The notes beneath the pieces are model-generated. The model was not told the origin of the DNA and ran no database searches. It saw only the letters and a list, made by a program, of their open reading frames with translations. Below are positions 1-12,147 of a stretch of DNA of 64,000 nucleotides, one piece after another (position 1 is the first letter of the stretch; every line of letters begins with the position of its first letter). The DNA lies in NCBI GenBank assembly GCA_009761415.1, contig QUOL01000002.1:2356001-2420000 (forward strand). Reading direction: 5' to 3'. The translations under genes were made by a program, and so were the position numbers. This DNA comes from Sarcomyxa edulis. Its lineage: Eukaryota > Basidiomycota > Agaricomycetes > Agaricales > Mycenaceae.

Positions 1-109
1 GCAAGTATTCGAGGGGAGCAAGAGGGGCTATGGGAGTTCTGGATAATGATTCCTTTTGAGACGAGCCATTGGTAGTTGACTGTTTAGTTGAATGATGAGG
101 TGAAGACAT
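1..109 (-). CDS. N-terminal fragment of an unrecognised protein
   Basis: An ATG at 109 opens a frame that stays open to the left edge of the window (36 codons). The peptide is rich in Ser/Thr/His/Gln at first and then becomes Pro/Ala/Leu-rich, ending in the motif APLAPLEYL. Low-complexity starts like this are common in fungal regulatory proteins, but I do not recognise the family. It is transcribed in the same direction as the Elg1 gene and lies about 250 bp downstream of its stop codon, so the space between holds the Elg1 terminator and this gene's promoter. The rest of the gene lies outside the window. Confidence 0.5.
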   Translation of the reverse strand, partial: MSSPHHSTKQSTTNGSSQKESLSRTPIAPLAPLEYL

Positions 110-358
110 AATTTTTTGGCCAGCATCGATATTTGTGCTCATCATCGCGGGCAACGATGAGCAAGATGAAGAGAAGAGGTCGCAAGAGATGTAGGAGAAG
201 AGCAGAAAGTTGGCAAATCCGAAAGTGAAGGACCCAGGAATGGTCCAAATGGTTGCCTGCCACGTGAACATCTCCAAAAATGGTCTTATTAAATCCTGAT
301 CGCTAATCAAGGACAAACATTTAAAAAGACTAAATTACCCGAATAAGCAATCACTCAA

Positions 359-3300
359 TTAGTCCCGCCCCCAGGCTAGTAGCAGACTAGTAGCTCGTAG
401 GGCTTCTCGCTGTCCCTCTGTGATGTCGATCATTCGAACATACCTTCGACTGCTCGAGTTTCTTGTCAACCTCCCAAGCCTCCCAGGCCCTTGTAGCCGC
501 TGATGCTGCTCTTCTTCCCTATCCTCCGAATCTACCATGTTCCTAATCCACGGCTCATAGTCAAGATGAACCTCAGGTCGAGGGGTCACAAGAGGTAGAA
601 TAGCTGCTAGCACCCCACCGATCTGAGATTGGTATCGCACGCGAGCCCCGAACAGTGCACGCGTCCGAAGCGCATCTGGGTACACGATCGAGGGTGCTCG
701 TGGTCCATCAGCCATGAGAACTCCACGTGAAAGTCTCAAGGCAGCAGCAGCAATCTCGTTATCTTGATCAGCGAGTCCAACTTCATTACTAGGTCTGCTA
801 GTATTGAAAATGGGGTGCCCGATCTCATCATCAAGCGAGGGTTCATACCAATGAGCCTATTTATAATAGGGTTGGAAAAACATATCAGTGATCCTCCTGC
901 ATTCTGCAAATCGATTAGAATTAGGGCTCACTTCTGATGTGTCTAACGGGCTCTGAAGAAGATAGCTGTCTGCAAACGAAATTAAATCCGCATGCTGTGC
1001 TTCCGATTGGCGCAAACTAGGGTCCAAAGTATTTGTGCTAGTCGTATGCCAATGCCAGTCCGCCAGGTCTTCAAACGAGTCCAAAAGGTTGCTATAGGAG
1101 GAACACCGGGATACCAAGCCGGACCCGGGAAAAGAGCGTTCTGAACACCAGAATTGCAGGTGGTGAAGGGTACGTCGAAGATCGGGCACAGGAAGCCCAC
1201 GACTTGCCACAGAGGTGATTGGAACATTGGAAAGGTCCACAGGGTCCAGCATGTGGGTCGACTCGTAGACATGAGAAAGATATTCACGGTCAACTAAATA
1301 ACCTTCCGTGCAGCAGAGAGCTTGGAAGTACGATACAGCCACGGGTGTGGGACATGGCTGGAAAGCAAGAACGTCTTGGAGAGGAAGGTCCAAGATTGGG
1401 ATCAAACTAGTATCTGTACCTTTATGAGCAGATGTCTAGGAGCGAAGAGGGAACAGTATTCACCGTTACACGTGCATATTACTGGCCGTTTGCAGCTTTT
1501 TATAAAATTCGTGATAGCTGGCCAAAAGCTAGCGTCTTCTTTGAACAGGATGTCAACCTCCTCTAATAGGATCAATGACTGCCGCACCAGAGGGGCTGAG
1601 CTTGAGGGCGATCCAGGATTCCCGTCGGTGGGTGGAGGATGAGGTTGTATACCACTACCAACAGTCTCTACGATTGGCACTTCATTCTGTTCCGTGGTCA
1701 CACCTTCTCTAGGCTTGGCTCTTCCAAGCAGTGCCGAGAAAGCGTTCCGAGCTTCCACACCAGTCTTGGGTTCCACTCCCCGGGTCTGTGTCTTACGCAC
1801 CAGATGGTTTTTGCCAACGTCACCAATCAAGTTATCCAGATTCGCAGCGTTGCGCTTTCCGATCCCAGGGTATACTTCGAAGACCTCCCACCCCAACTCC
1901 TCGGCGCAGGCATAGACTGCGGATGTCTTTCCACAACCAGGGGGCCCAGTGATGAGGATCGTATTCGTCAGGCGGTCAGTGAACGTATGTGTGTTGAGAG
2001 GAGGCTCTGAGGGGGAAGGCGGAGGTGGATCGTGGTCAGAATCCATACGCACAAGACGGGATCGTACAGGCCGTGGTAAATCATCGTCCTCGTCGTCAGC
2101 TTCGCTCTGCACGAATTCCTCCTCAGATGTTTCATCACTATTCACAATCCAGTTTTCTTCATCATCCGAATCAATCCTTTGTTTCTTTCTCCCCTTCTTC
2201 TTCTCGATGGCGCGAACAACGCGCGGTCTCTTTCTCTTTCGTTCATCTTTAGCTTTCCCTTTCTTGCTAACCTTCGTTTCCTCAGCCTGAGGCTTCAGTG
2301 GAGAGTGCTCGATCTGAAGGGCATTGAGCCAATCTTTGAGATATAAAGCGTGCATCTCGTTACCCAGGACCTCGTTAGCGTGAGTAGGGTGCCATTTGTC
2401 GGTCCACGCTTTCTGGGAGGGAGTCGGCGTTGCAGAAGATGGTGCCTGTGAGTGGCAAGCGTTTACGAGTCGTGAAATAGAAGGATGTAAACGTATGTGT
2501 TCGTCTGGAATCGTTTCTAGATATGTATCTTTGTCAGACGTCGCGAAGGGAATGTGTTGCGAGTCCGAGGAGGTGGCAGTCGCGTCGTCTAGTTTATAGA
2601 ATGGAAGATGTTCCGAGACTTGCTCGATGATGGTATGGTGCACGGGACCGCGATTATTGAATGGTATGGAAGGGGAAGGAAACGAGCTTTGGGGCCCTCG
2701 TACATGTTGCGATTCGGAGTCTGGAAAGGGCGTTTCAAGGATATTATGGTTCTTTGGGGTGGGACCTGAACTACGAACCAATGGCTTGGATTGGCGAGGT
2801 GCGAAAATGGAGTAGGCTGGTTTTGCGGCGGGTTTGGGAGTAGAAATTGAAAACTCTGCGACAAGTTTGCGAGTAGAGCGCTCTGTTACACGTTTGAGAA
2901 CGGAGCGCCCGGGGGCAGTCTCAATAATAGAGCGCTCTGGGAGGGATACATGGGTGAAGGAAGCGTCTATGATGATAGGATCATGACGACTACCCCCGTC
3001 GACAGACGAGTTGGAGGCCTGGGAGATAGGCGGGGTGGGAGAGGGCACAGGTACAGGATGGGTACTCGTGTTTGTTGCCTTGGGCTCGACGAGAAGAACT
3101 TCGTCGTCTATGATTTCAATAAGCTCATCCTTAGACTCTGGAGGTAAAGTCGAAGTGGAGGGTTCTGTGCCAAATTTGTCGAAGAACGGGTGAGGTTTCT
3201 TGATAGATGTGCTTTCTATAAGATACACGTCGGCATTGTCAGTCTTTCGAATTAAAACATTGCACTCACGTTGCGTAGGTTTCCTAATCTTTCGCAACGG

Positions 3301-3601
3301 AGCCGTAGAGGGCTTTGACGAAGACGCTTCCGGCTCGGTGGCAGGGGCTAACGTCTCTGTTATATTCTCACTTCCACTAGCCTCCTTCCCTTCGGATGCA
3401 TTGTCTGATTCTTGGGTGGCCTCTGACGCAGGCTCTTGTTTTCTCTTCGAGAAAAGGTCAAATAGCGTTTTCTGGGCCAGCCCTGCCTACAACGCGTTAT
3501 GGTGATGAAAAACAGGCATCCAGATTGGAACAGCGGCAACTGACGGGTTTTGTTTTTGAATTCTTCGCTGCAGCGCGTTTCTTTCCGAGTTTTTCGGCCA
3601 T
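359..3601 (-). CDS. ELG1: Elg1/ATAD5-like PCNA-unloading AAA+ ATPase
   Basis: Large subunit of the alternative clamp loader that, with Rfc2-5, removes PCNA from DNA after replication. Exons on the minus strand: 3545-3601, 1464-3486, 932-1413, 359-856 (1019 aa). The N-terminus has a PIP-box-like motif QKTLFDLF (residues 24-31), where such proteins bind PCNA. A long disordered region follows, with a basic KRKRPR-type stretch before the ATPase. Walker A is GPPGCGKT (533-540) and Walker B is LLEEVD (660-664), close to the ATAD5 form rather than to canonical Rfc1 DEVD. The sensor-1 motif ICTCND is split by an intron after the Asn codon. All three introns are 50-75 bp GT-AG. The C-terminal helical part is present, so the gene looks complete. 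Identification is by motif recognition. Confidence 0.88.
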
Positions 3602-3822
3602 ATGAAGGAAATAACCTTAGTCGACAGTCTTAGATAGTGATAGTGAACATAAAGAGGACATGCAGAGAGTGGCGGTATAAAAGCCAAATGGGAGCTTGGA
3701 AGACGCGTGCAATCTGGACGCGTCGTTTGGAAACCTCGGAAATTTGAACTTAAGCCTCGAGCCTCGATCGTCGAACTCGGTTTGCCTTTTGACGCTCTCT
3801 TGACGCTCTCACTTGGATTCGC

Positions 3823-5170
3823 ATGGAAAACTCAGGTCCTCGAGGGCACCTTGAATCCAGGCGGTGGATTTCTAATGAATATCATGGTACGCACTGATGC
3901 CACGATAACAGGTAGTCGCTGATTCAGGACCCGACAGACTTGAATGGCTCGCACTATCAGGTTTTGGAGAAACCTCCTTCCGCTTTGCAGTTCTCGAGGT
4001 TAGCCCATATATCTAGACCTGTTGTTATCAAAGGCATCTATTTGGATACACTGAAAACACCGACCTACCGTGTCTCATCATCATTTCACAGGCTTCCATG
4101 TCCCAGCTTCATCGCTCTGGACCAATGAATATCTCGTGGATAAAATGGGTGAACGGAGTATATCCGTAGCCGTCACACCCAATGGGTACGATTGCACTCC
4201 ATTTGGGATCGACATCTGGACATGACCGTTACATCTGAGCAGCCGTGCAGACGCAGTCACCCTGGGCCTCGATAACAAGCTATATTTTACGGAACCCCAT
4301 GTGGAGAAAATGACCATGGCACAGCTCCTCGAAACTCTCCCAACAGGCGATCTTTATGGGTCCTCTGACCAAGAGATTCACTACCTTCAGTCACAAAACG
4401 GAAATATGTATTCGAGCCGCTTCTTCGAGAACAATGAAGATGATATATCTGAATTTGAGCCTTTGAGGGCAGATGTGCCGAGCGAAGTTACTTGGTGTAG
4501 CAAAGCATTTGGTATGGACCGTCCGTTTCGACTCTGCTACCGTCCATTTATTCCTTATAGATAAACCACCAGACGCTGTCAATGTTTGGATTGGCGATAG
4601 CAGGAGCGTCACCAGTATACATAGCGGTGAATATCTCATACTTATTGCTCTACTCAAACTTCTCATTCTGGTATAGACCCATATGAGAATATCTATACCG
4701 TCATTCGAGGGGCGAAGCATTTCACACTTCTCCCTCCAACAGAAGGGCTCTTCCTGAAAGGTAAGTGCTTGCTGTACTGTTATGATTCATCGATATTGAC
4801 CGTCAAATCAGAATGCCTACACCCTCACGCAACATATACGCGCTCAGAGACAAATGCTCTTATAGTCACACCCTCTCCGTCTACCGTTCCGCCTATCCGA
4901 TGGTCCTCCATCTCAGACCCTCATCTCGATGGAACATTACCGTCTGGAGCGCATCCAATTCACATAACCATCGAAGCGGGAGAGACGCTATACCTCCCTG
5001 CAGGATGGTGGCACCATGTGCGACAATCCGAAGGTATCACGATTGCGTTGAATTGGTGGTATGATATTGAGATCCAAGGGATGGCTTGGGTGTGGCTCAG
5101 CTTCCTTAGAGGTATAGGGGATGTTCCTCTTGGGAACGACACGGCAGTAGATGAGCAAGAAATATGTTGA
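3823..5170 (+). CDS. JMJD7: JmjC-domain protein of the JMJD7 type
   Basis: Predicted Fe(II)/2-oxoglutarate oxygenase; human JMJD7 hydroxylates lysine in Drg GTPases. Exons 3823-3886, 3938-4033, 4092-4185, 4243-4511, 4561-4626, 4677-4760, 4812-5170 give 343 aa, close to the 316 aa of the human protein. Metal ligands are visible as His195-x-Asp197 (in SIHSDPYENIY) and a distal His in GWWHHV (292/293). The N-terminal segment RPVVIKGF matches the family's substrate-facing strand. The start is the first ATG giving the conserved SNEYHDLNGSH junction. Intron 2 (4034-4091) has to begin with GC, not GT, to restore the conserved VVIKGF reading frame. Divergent from Elg1 with a shared 221 bp promoter region. 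Confidence 0.85.
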
Positions 5171-5439
5171 TATGCAAAAATTCTCCAGACGCTCGACTAA
5201 GTTTGACTGCTGCATCGGCGAATCAATAACGTTTGTTTTACCAAACGTCATACATGCCGTCGACAAACTCACAATATCATCGCTCGATGAGACGCGGACC
5301 ACAGAGGTGGTCTGCGAGTCTACGTCACGACATGTCACGAGTATCACTGTCACAAACTTTTTGAAGAATTAGCTCGAGTTCACGTTCACGTTCAAAGTTC
5401 ACTAACTCTCTCTATATTTCCCCTCCTCCGATCAAAACC

Positions 5440-6209
5440 ATGCCCAAAGACAAGTCTGGAAAGAAGGAACACAAGAAGAAGGACGCCAAGGATGTATCAG
5501 AACCACCTGCGGAAGTGAGTGAAGATGTAGAAATGGTCGACGCTGAGGCTGCTAAGGTACTTCGTCTTCTTATTCTTTTGGTTCGTTTGACTGACTCTTG
5601 TGGTCTCCTGAAGTCTCCCAAAAAGTCGAAGAAGGAGAAGGACGAAATTGTCATACCACTGGAGGACCTCTCTCCGCTAGCCCACCCATTAGCCCAGAAA
5701 AAGCTCCTTAAAAAATTGCACAAGACCATCAAGAAAGGTAATGTTCGGCATGTCTCATGGCAAAGATTGTGAGAGTTGAACTGTATTTTTCTCAGCTTCT
5801 AAAGCACGGCAAGTGAAGCGAGGAGTGAAGGAGGTTGTTAAAGGAATCCGTAAGGGCGAGAAAGGGTATGTCGCCTCATGTTTCTACAACCGCGGGTGGC
5901 TAACTGACATGATTCTCCCTTAGCCTACTGATTCTTGCTGCAGATATCAACCCGATTGATATTATATCCCATCTACCTGTCCTGAGCGAGGAAGCGCAAA
6001 TCCCATATGTGTTTGTCACCTCGAAAGAAGAACTTGGACATGCCAGTTCAACAAAGCGACCTACAAGTTGCGTTATGGTCTGCCCTGACCAGAAAAGAAA
6101 GACGAAACGGAAGGAGGGTGAGAAGGAGGACAAGGAGGATGATTACCGGGAACTTTACGACGAGTGCTGTCAAGAGGTTATGAAGCTGGATTCCAAAATT
6201 GTGATCTAG
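5440..6209 (+). CDS. NHP2: H/ACA snoRNP subunit Nhp2 (L7Ae family)
   Basis: Core protein of H/ACA ribonucleoproteins, which guide pseudouridylation of rRNA in the nucleolus. Exons 5440-5556, 5614-5737, 5796-5865, 5924-6209 encode 198 aa. The first 50 residues are Lys/Glu-rich and disordered; the L7Ae fold starts at about residue 60 (PLAQKKLLKKLHKTIKK) and carries the signature VKRGVKEVVKGIRKGEKG followed by LLILAADINPIDIISHLPVL and the VFVTSKEELG motif. Relative to yeast (156 aa) it has a longer acidic/basic head and a charged KRKEGEKEDKEDD insertion near the end. All introns are short and canonical. Confidence 0.95.
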
Positions 6210-6454
6210 GATATAGCCATGGTGTAGTATATATTTATTAATCGTTTCTTCTGATGCTCTGAAATGAGAGGAACTTGTATGGAGGATGGTAGATGTATGG
6301 ATAGAGTCGGGAGAAATTCACACGGCCATGTGAGGGGAAAGTCGCTGGCAATCTCTCTCCGGACACCACTTTGCATCCAAAACCTGAAGTGTTTGCATTT
6401 CTCTCCGTTCTTTCATCTCCAAAATTATTCTTAATATCGCCTCTACTTATTACC

Positions 6455-8245
6455 ATGGCCATATCAAAGACTGCTACCACTAACGGAGCACCCGCAAAAG
6501 CCAAGGTCGCGCCTGCTTCCACCAACGGAACTGCTACTCCCGTAGAGAAACACGACGTGTCCGACGACATAGCGACCAGCGGGAGACCCGACAAGAAAGT
6601 ATACGATGCTGAGCAAGAAAAGATTAAACACGAAATCGACGCCCTACAGACAAAGCTGGTAAGTCCACATGTATTTGCCCTACTCACGGTTTATGGGCTG
6701 ACACGTCTCCCTAGTCCGCGGTACGAGACAAAATCTCTCTGGCGACGAAATCTGGACTTGGAAACGACCGACGAAATGCACTTCGTTCTGAATTAGATCA
6801 AATTCGTGGTCAACAGTCCAACAACAAGACCTCCAGAGGAAAAGTTATTGAACAGGTCAAGACTATTCAAGAAGGGATCCAGAAGAAGGTTCGTCATCAC
6901 GATGTCTGCAACTCTGTTTCCTATTAACGGGCGTCTATCTCCAGATAAAAGATCTACAGGCAGCTAAATCGAAAACACCGTTCAAAACCGTCGCGGAAGT
7001 TGATGCCCACATCAAGTACGTTATATAAATGAAGCTCTCTATAATTGATACTTATCGTCCCGCCTTGATAGAAACTTGGAGCGACAGGTCGAGTCGGGGA
7101 ACATGAAACTCGCGGATGAGAAGAGGGCACTACAGGAAATCAGTCAGAGCAAACGAAGTCGCAAGACTGTCGAAGGCTTTCAACTTGCGCAGGAATCTAT
7201 CGAGGCCGACCGTAGCACCGTGGAGGAACTCAAGAAGCAGCTCGATGACCCGGTGGCTAAGGCTGCGTCGGACAGATATGATGCCATCAGGGCTGAATTA
7301 GATGAACTAAAGAAAGAAGGAGATGAAGCGTACGCTGGCCGTTCGAAACTCTTCGAAGAACGCGACAACATCCAATCGCAACTCAACACGCTGTTCAACG
7401 AGAAGCGGGATGCTGCCCAAAGGTTCCGGGATGCGAATGACCGTTATTGGACGAAGGTTAACGAGGATCGGGCTCGGCGCGCAGAGAGGGCTCGTGTTCA
7501 ACGAGCTGCTGAGGAGGCTCAGAAGAAGCAGGAGATCGCAGAGCGTCTCCGTGAGGAGGCTGAGCAGCCCGCTTTCCAGGGACAGATTGAGGATTGTCAG
7601 ACCCTCATAGATTTCCTCTCGGGTAAAACGACAGGAAACGTTTCCTTCAAGAGTGCGCCTGCAGCTAAAACCGATGTTGCTGGGGTTCCTAAACTTGAGC
7701 TACGTCAAGTCGAAGCAGCGCCTCAAGAGGGTCTAGTCGTACGGAAGAAGAAGGGCGAGGATGAGCCCTCGTATTTCGTGGGAGGAAAAGGCAAGGGTAA
7801 AGGCAAGAAAGGGTCTGCGAAAGCTGTCCACGCTGATGGCGATGCTGCAACACATACTTCCTCTGCAGCTCTCAACATACCACTCCCTACACTATCCGCT
7901 CTCCTATCGCTATCTATCCCTCCGCCGACGTCCAGCGCTGATGTTCCTCGTGTCGTCGAGGATCTGAAAACGAAAAAGGCATGGTTCGAGGCGAACCAGG
8001 CGCGTGTTACTGCTGAAAATATCGCCAAGGCCGAGGCCGACATCAAACGTATCACTCATGCCGCTAAGGCCAACGCCAAAACAGAAACAGACGTGAAACC
8101 TCCGAATGGTGGTGGAGAGAATCCTCCAGAGCCGACCTCGACTCCACTGGCCGACGGTGTCCCATCCACGGCTGTCCCTTCAAAAGAGGTTGGCCATGAA
8201 CTAGAGATTGTCAAGGAGCAGGAAGAGGCAATTGTAGAGGCATGA
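6455..8245 (+). CDS. BFR1: Bfr1-like mRNP/nuclear segregation protein
   Basis: Homologue of yeast Bfr1, a polysome- and ER-associated mRNP protein that also affects secretion and ploidy. Exons 6455-6658, 6715-6888, 6945-7015, 7072-8245 give 540 aa. Nearly the whole chain is predicted coiled coil: the family block with RPDKKVYDAEQEKI near residue 50, then long heptads containing TPFKTVAEVDAHI and RYWTKVNEDRARRAERAR. A glycine/lysine linker (GGKGKGKGKKG) and a short helical tail end the protein. I chose the ATG at 6455 because it sits in a good CCATGG context; an in-frame ATG at 6371 would add 28 hydrophobic residues not expected in Bfr1. Confidence 0.9.
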
Positions 8246-8592
8246 TCCGCCTGGCGGAGCGGAAAATTGGACAGAAGGGTTCTGGGCTTTTGTTTACTTG
8301 GATCTCTCTATCATCAATCACATCTTTTTCTTTGCAACCTCCTACGCTCAATTGTTGACAGGGACTGGATATATAACGATAACAAATCTCCGCACAAGAC
8401 TAAATCCTATACATCAAAGAGTGTGAGGAAACGAAAGCAGACAAACAAAAAGGAAACTTTTCAATACAGATACGAGATGATATATGAGGAGACAGGTAAG
8501 AAGCGGTCGGGGGGTTAGCATAATTGCAACGAAGATATGTTAGAAAGTCAATAAGGAAGCAAGAAAAAGAGATATTATGTTTCGAAGTATGT
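8246..8592. other. Convergent intergenic region
   Basis: Separates the 3' ends of the BFR1-like (+) and RFX (-) genes. It is A/G-rich, with several AAAC/AAAG runs around 8400-8460, and presumably holds both polyadenylation regions. I see no open frame with conserved character here. Confidence 0.6.
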
Positions 8593-11500
8593 TCAAACCC
8601 CCGTCTCAGTTTTGACGGTCTCCGGCTCGCGATCGGGTTCGCTCGAGGGTGTCGCAGAGGAAGGCATCCCTAAATCTTGGGATGTAAAGCTCGAAACATC
8701 GAAAGATGTCGAAGAGCTTGAGAAATCGGCGAATGATAGGCCTGATTGGTGCACGTTGGAATCATCCTGTGACGCGGAAGTGTCCATGTAGGATAGAGAA
8801 CCGTAGGCGTCAGGATTGAATCCAGTAGATGTCGGGTCAAGAGATCCCGGAGGGAATGGATCATTCTGGAGCGCAGCGAGCATGCTCGATGTAGTAGGAG
8901 TATGAGCCATGATATGGTGCTGTGGTCGAACGTCCATGGTATTGAAGCTCTCCTGACCAGCCATTGGTGATAGAGTGAAGAATTGTTGATGCATCACGGG
9001 TTCTACGGATGCAGCGACCGAGTTAGTTGAGAGGGCCACGCTTCGAAGAACATTGACGGCGATCCAATCGCTAGATACACTCGTCAGAAAAGAGAAAACG
9101 GTCATATGTATACAAGCGACTCACTCCAAGAACAACTTCATGATCTGGAATGCTCCGAAGGCCGGGTCGCTACGAATCGTCTAGAGGCGGAACTGTCAAA
9201 AACTACAAATACATGTAATTGGGATACAGGACGTACCAAGTCTCTCATAACCTGACTCGTGACGTAGCCCCATCGAATAAGTACACTCCGCGAGCTCATG
9301 GTACCTCTGTCTTCGGGACCCCCATGGTTGGCACGGCTTCCACCCATTAACCTTTCACAGCACTTATCCGCCCACGTCATCACCTCCCGAACGGGCTCAT
9401 TGCTCTTTGACAAACTGTCTAACAATCCCACAAACTCGACTTCTAAAAGTTGCACCAGATCCTCGTGACGACAGTTGCATACTAGTGCCGACTGATTACG
9501 AACAGATTCGAAATCGACTTTTTGCCAGGAGCGTCGCATTTCAGTGAGTTGCTTCTGGTTCGTCAAGACTGTGTTCAACGCCTGAGTGACTTGGTATATA
9601 TCCAGGAATCGCACTACAAGGGGAAAGCTGGTTAGGGAGCTACAAATAAGTTCAAAGACATTGATCTGGACGTACAAACGAGATGACCGAAACGAGCGCC
9701 AAGTTCCACCTTGGGCTCGACGAAAGTGTTTCCATAGTCTTCCAAAGCTACCAAGAGGATTTTTTCCATTTTATTCGCCAGCTGACGCAAGCTTGCCAAA
9801 GAAGAAGATGGGATCGGCGAGAGCATCTGCGAACGCAAGATCTCCAGAATTTCCTGTGATCGTGGGGTTAATCCAAAATAGTAAAATGATGAGACATGAG
9901 ACGCAAAGTGCTCACATCATAAACGATGGCATCAGCCTTCGCCATGAGCCCTGCAATAGCAGGAGCGTGAACTACTTCCCTGTGATTCCCGTTCAGGTTT
10001 GACCAGAATGTTCGCAGATGCATTTCAAACTGATCAAACCGGAACGACCTGACACTTTCAAGGAGGGCATCAAGATGGTCCTGGAACCATCCCCATACTT
10101 CGCGAGCGGCGATACCGTGAGGTGATGTTGAATTGGCACCAACAGCTTCCTCGATGGATGGGAAATGAGGGAATTGCCGAACAGAAAGCGTCTGTTGGGA
10201 GGCCAGATACGGAGCGGAATTGGAGCTAGCAGGCGAGCTCGACTGGGATTGGACTGTGAGGCCTGGTTGTTCTTGTTGAGGGTGGCGGCGGATAGAAGCC
10301 TGGGGTGGGAATGTCCCGGGTGGCCGTTGGGCAGCCTGGGCTTGGGAGAGCAAAGTGGCTGCTGTTGGCGTTTTATCGCTGAGATCGGGGGTGAAAACAG
10401 CGCCCTTGACGTCTCCATTCAGAGTCAAAGAGTTTCGTTTTGATCCGACAGCAGAGTTGACCCCCTCGGAGTCTTCGTCATCATCTTCGTCCGATCGATC
10501 CTCACTCCGTGTCGCTGATTCGGAGGGTATGCGAGTGGTGTTGGCAGACTGTTGTCCGGCACTGGTATTGGACTTGTGGATATAATCTTGAAGCCATTCG
10601 GCTTCCGCCGATGTAGCGGGTCGAATACCACAATCTGTTACGCAAGTTCGAAGTCAGTTGCAACGTCTGATGGGAAAAAGAAACTGTTTAGTTACGTACA
10701 GTGGTATTTGCTGTTCCCTCTGACCCCAAGACGTCGAGTCTTTATAGTAGGAAAACAGAGTCGGATGGCCTTGCCAAGTGTTGCAGTATTAATATGAGGA
10801 ATTCCGTACTGGTCACAGACCCGCCGATAAGAGAAATAAAGTCCTTGACGGGGTACATTGCCATCAGGATATGGTGCATAATTGGCGGTCAACCTGCAAC
10901 GAAGTTAATATGATCGAACGGAAGGCACATTAGCTAATTGAGCATCGCGCACCATGCTTGAACAAAAATCTGCTTCGCCCTGTCCGATGCACTAGTAGTC
11001 GTCGCGGCACGTACGTTAGCAGCCAACTTTTCCAATGCATGATCAGGATTGAGAGACATCCGCCCAAACGCGCCAGTTGTGTGCATGGGTTCTGGGCCCT
11101 GAGACATGGAATGACCACCACCGAACATCGTGTGATAATCGGGCGCCGGGTTATTGAGAAACATGGTGATATCTTCCGTCTCGCTAGACGAAGAATGGAC
11201 GCTGTCGGTATCGCGGGGGTATGGGGAAGCTGCAGCACGAGCTCGAATATGGCTGGGACGCATATGACCGCCTTTGAGGGCGGGATTACTGAGATTATGG
11301 TTTGGAGGTGACTGCCTCGGGGAGTCGTGATCAGAGAATGTGTACAGGGAGTGATAAAGTGGATCCCGTACGTGGTCACTCTGCAAGGAATTGTTATGAT
11401 GACCCAGATGGTAAGAAGCTCGATACAGATCTTCCTGCGATGGACCCATTCCTCCCTGCATCCGTGTGAGACCACCCTGAGAAGACTGGGGACGAGAATT

Positions 11501-11611
11501 AGAGGAGTGAGTCGATACGGATGAAAGAGAGTTAGATCGCGAGTGGGGATGTACCGGAAGAAAATCGAGGGGGATGTTGGAGGACATCATCTGCATGTTA
11601 ACAGCAGTCAT
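8593..11611 (-). CDS. RFX-family winged-helix transcription factor
   Basis: Sequence-specific regulator related to yeast Rfx1/Crt1 (DNA-damage repressor) and fission-yeast Sak1. Exons: 10953-11611, 10700-10893, 10634..9916, 9853..9676, 9613..9237, 9180..9125, 9070..8593 (886 aa). The RFX DNA-binding domain spans about residues 210-290, with the signature LYFSYRRVCDQYGIPHIN, GKAIRLCFPTIKTRRLG and RGNSKYHYCGIR; the last motif is split by an intron within the Tyr codon. A Ser/acidic linker follows, then the conserved C-terminal dimerisation/extended region (EEAVGAN, VWGWFQDHLDALLESVR, VTQALNTVLTNQKQL). The tail is Ser/Pro/Gln-rich. First 200 residues are low-complexity (Ser, His, Asn). Confidence 0.93.
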
Positions 11612-12147
11612 ATTAGATGGGGGGTGAACACGAGGCTAGCGATGGGTGTCGGGAAACGGCAAGGAGAGTGTGGTGCTGATATAGTGAAGCTTTAACGGTC
11701 CAGCCGGAGGATTAAACAACAAAGCAGCAGTAAAAAAGAAGTACTTAGGATAGAAAGAGGGATCTGTCGAGACACGAAGGAAAGTCGAAGACGAAAGACG
11801 AAGAAAAGAGGAAAAAGAGGACAACCCGTCGAAGATTGGAAAGAAACGCGGTATGTGAGGGCCCTCTCCGCTGGGTGAGATGGAGCGGTGAGTGCGCCGT
11901 TTAGCTTTGGAGGGTTTACGAAGGAAAGGATAGCAACCAGATCACCAAGACCTCCCAAATGTTATAGTTGGCAAGACAACACGCCGATTTGAGAAGGATG
12001 CTTCCAATAACTCCCGCCTTATATATACCAGCCACATTTTCGGGGATATCTCTCACGCACGAAACACAGCCAGCAAGGGCCAGGGGGCCAAGGGGGTCAT
12101 ATATACCAGGGCATACCAGGATCATATATTATACCAGTGACTGGTCG
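11612..12147. promoter_or_regulatory. Upstream region of RFX gene with a short repeated motif
   Basis: Contains the RFX promoter and the downstream flank of PPN1, both on the minus strand. Near 12018-12140 the word TATACCAG or a close variant occurs four times, twice preceded by ATATA. Purine-rich 5' leader DNA lies at 11740-11830. No gene is evident; open frames here lack conserved character. Confidence 0.4.

Noticed and set aside
10958..11311. Plus-strand open frame opposite RFX exon 1
   Set aside because: Shadow of the low-complexity RFX N-terminus; no domain.
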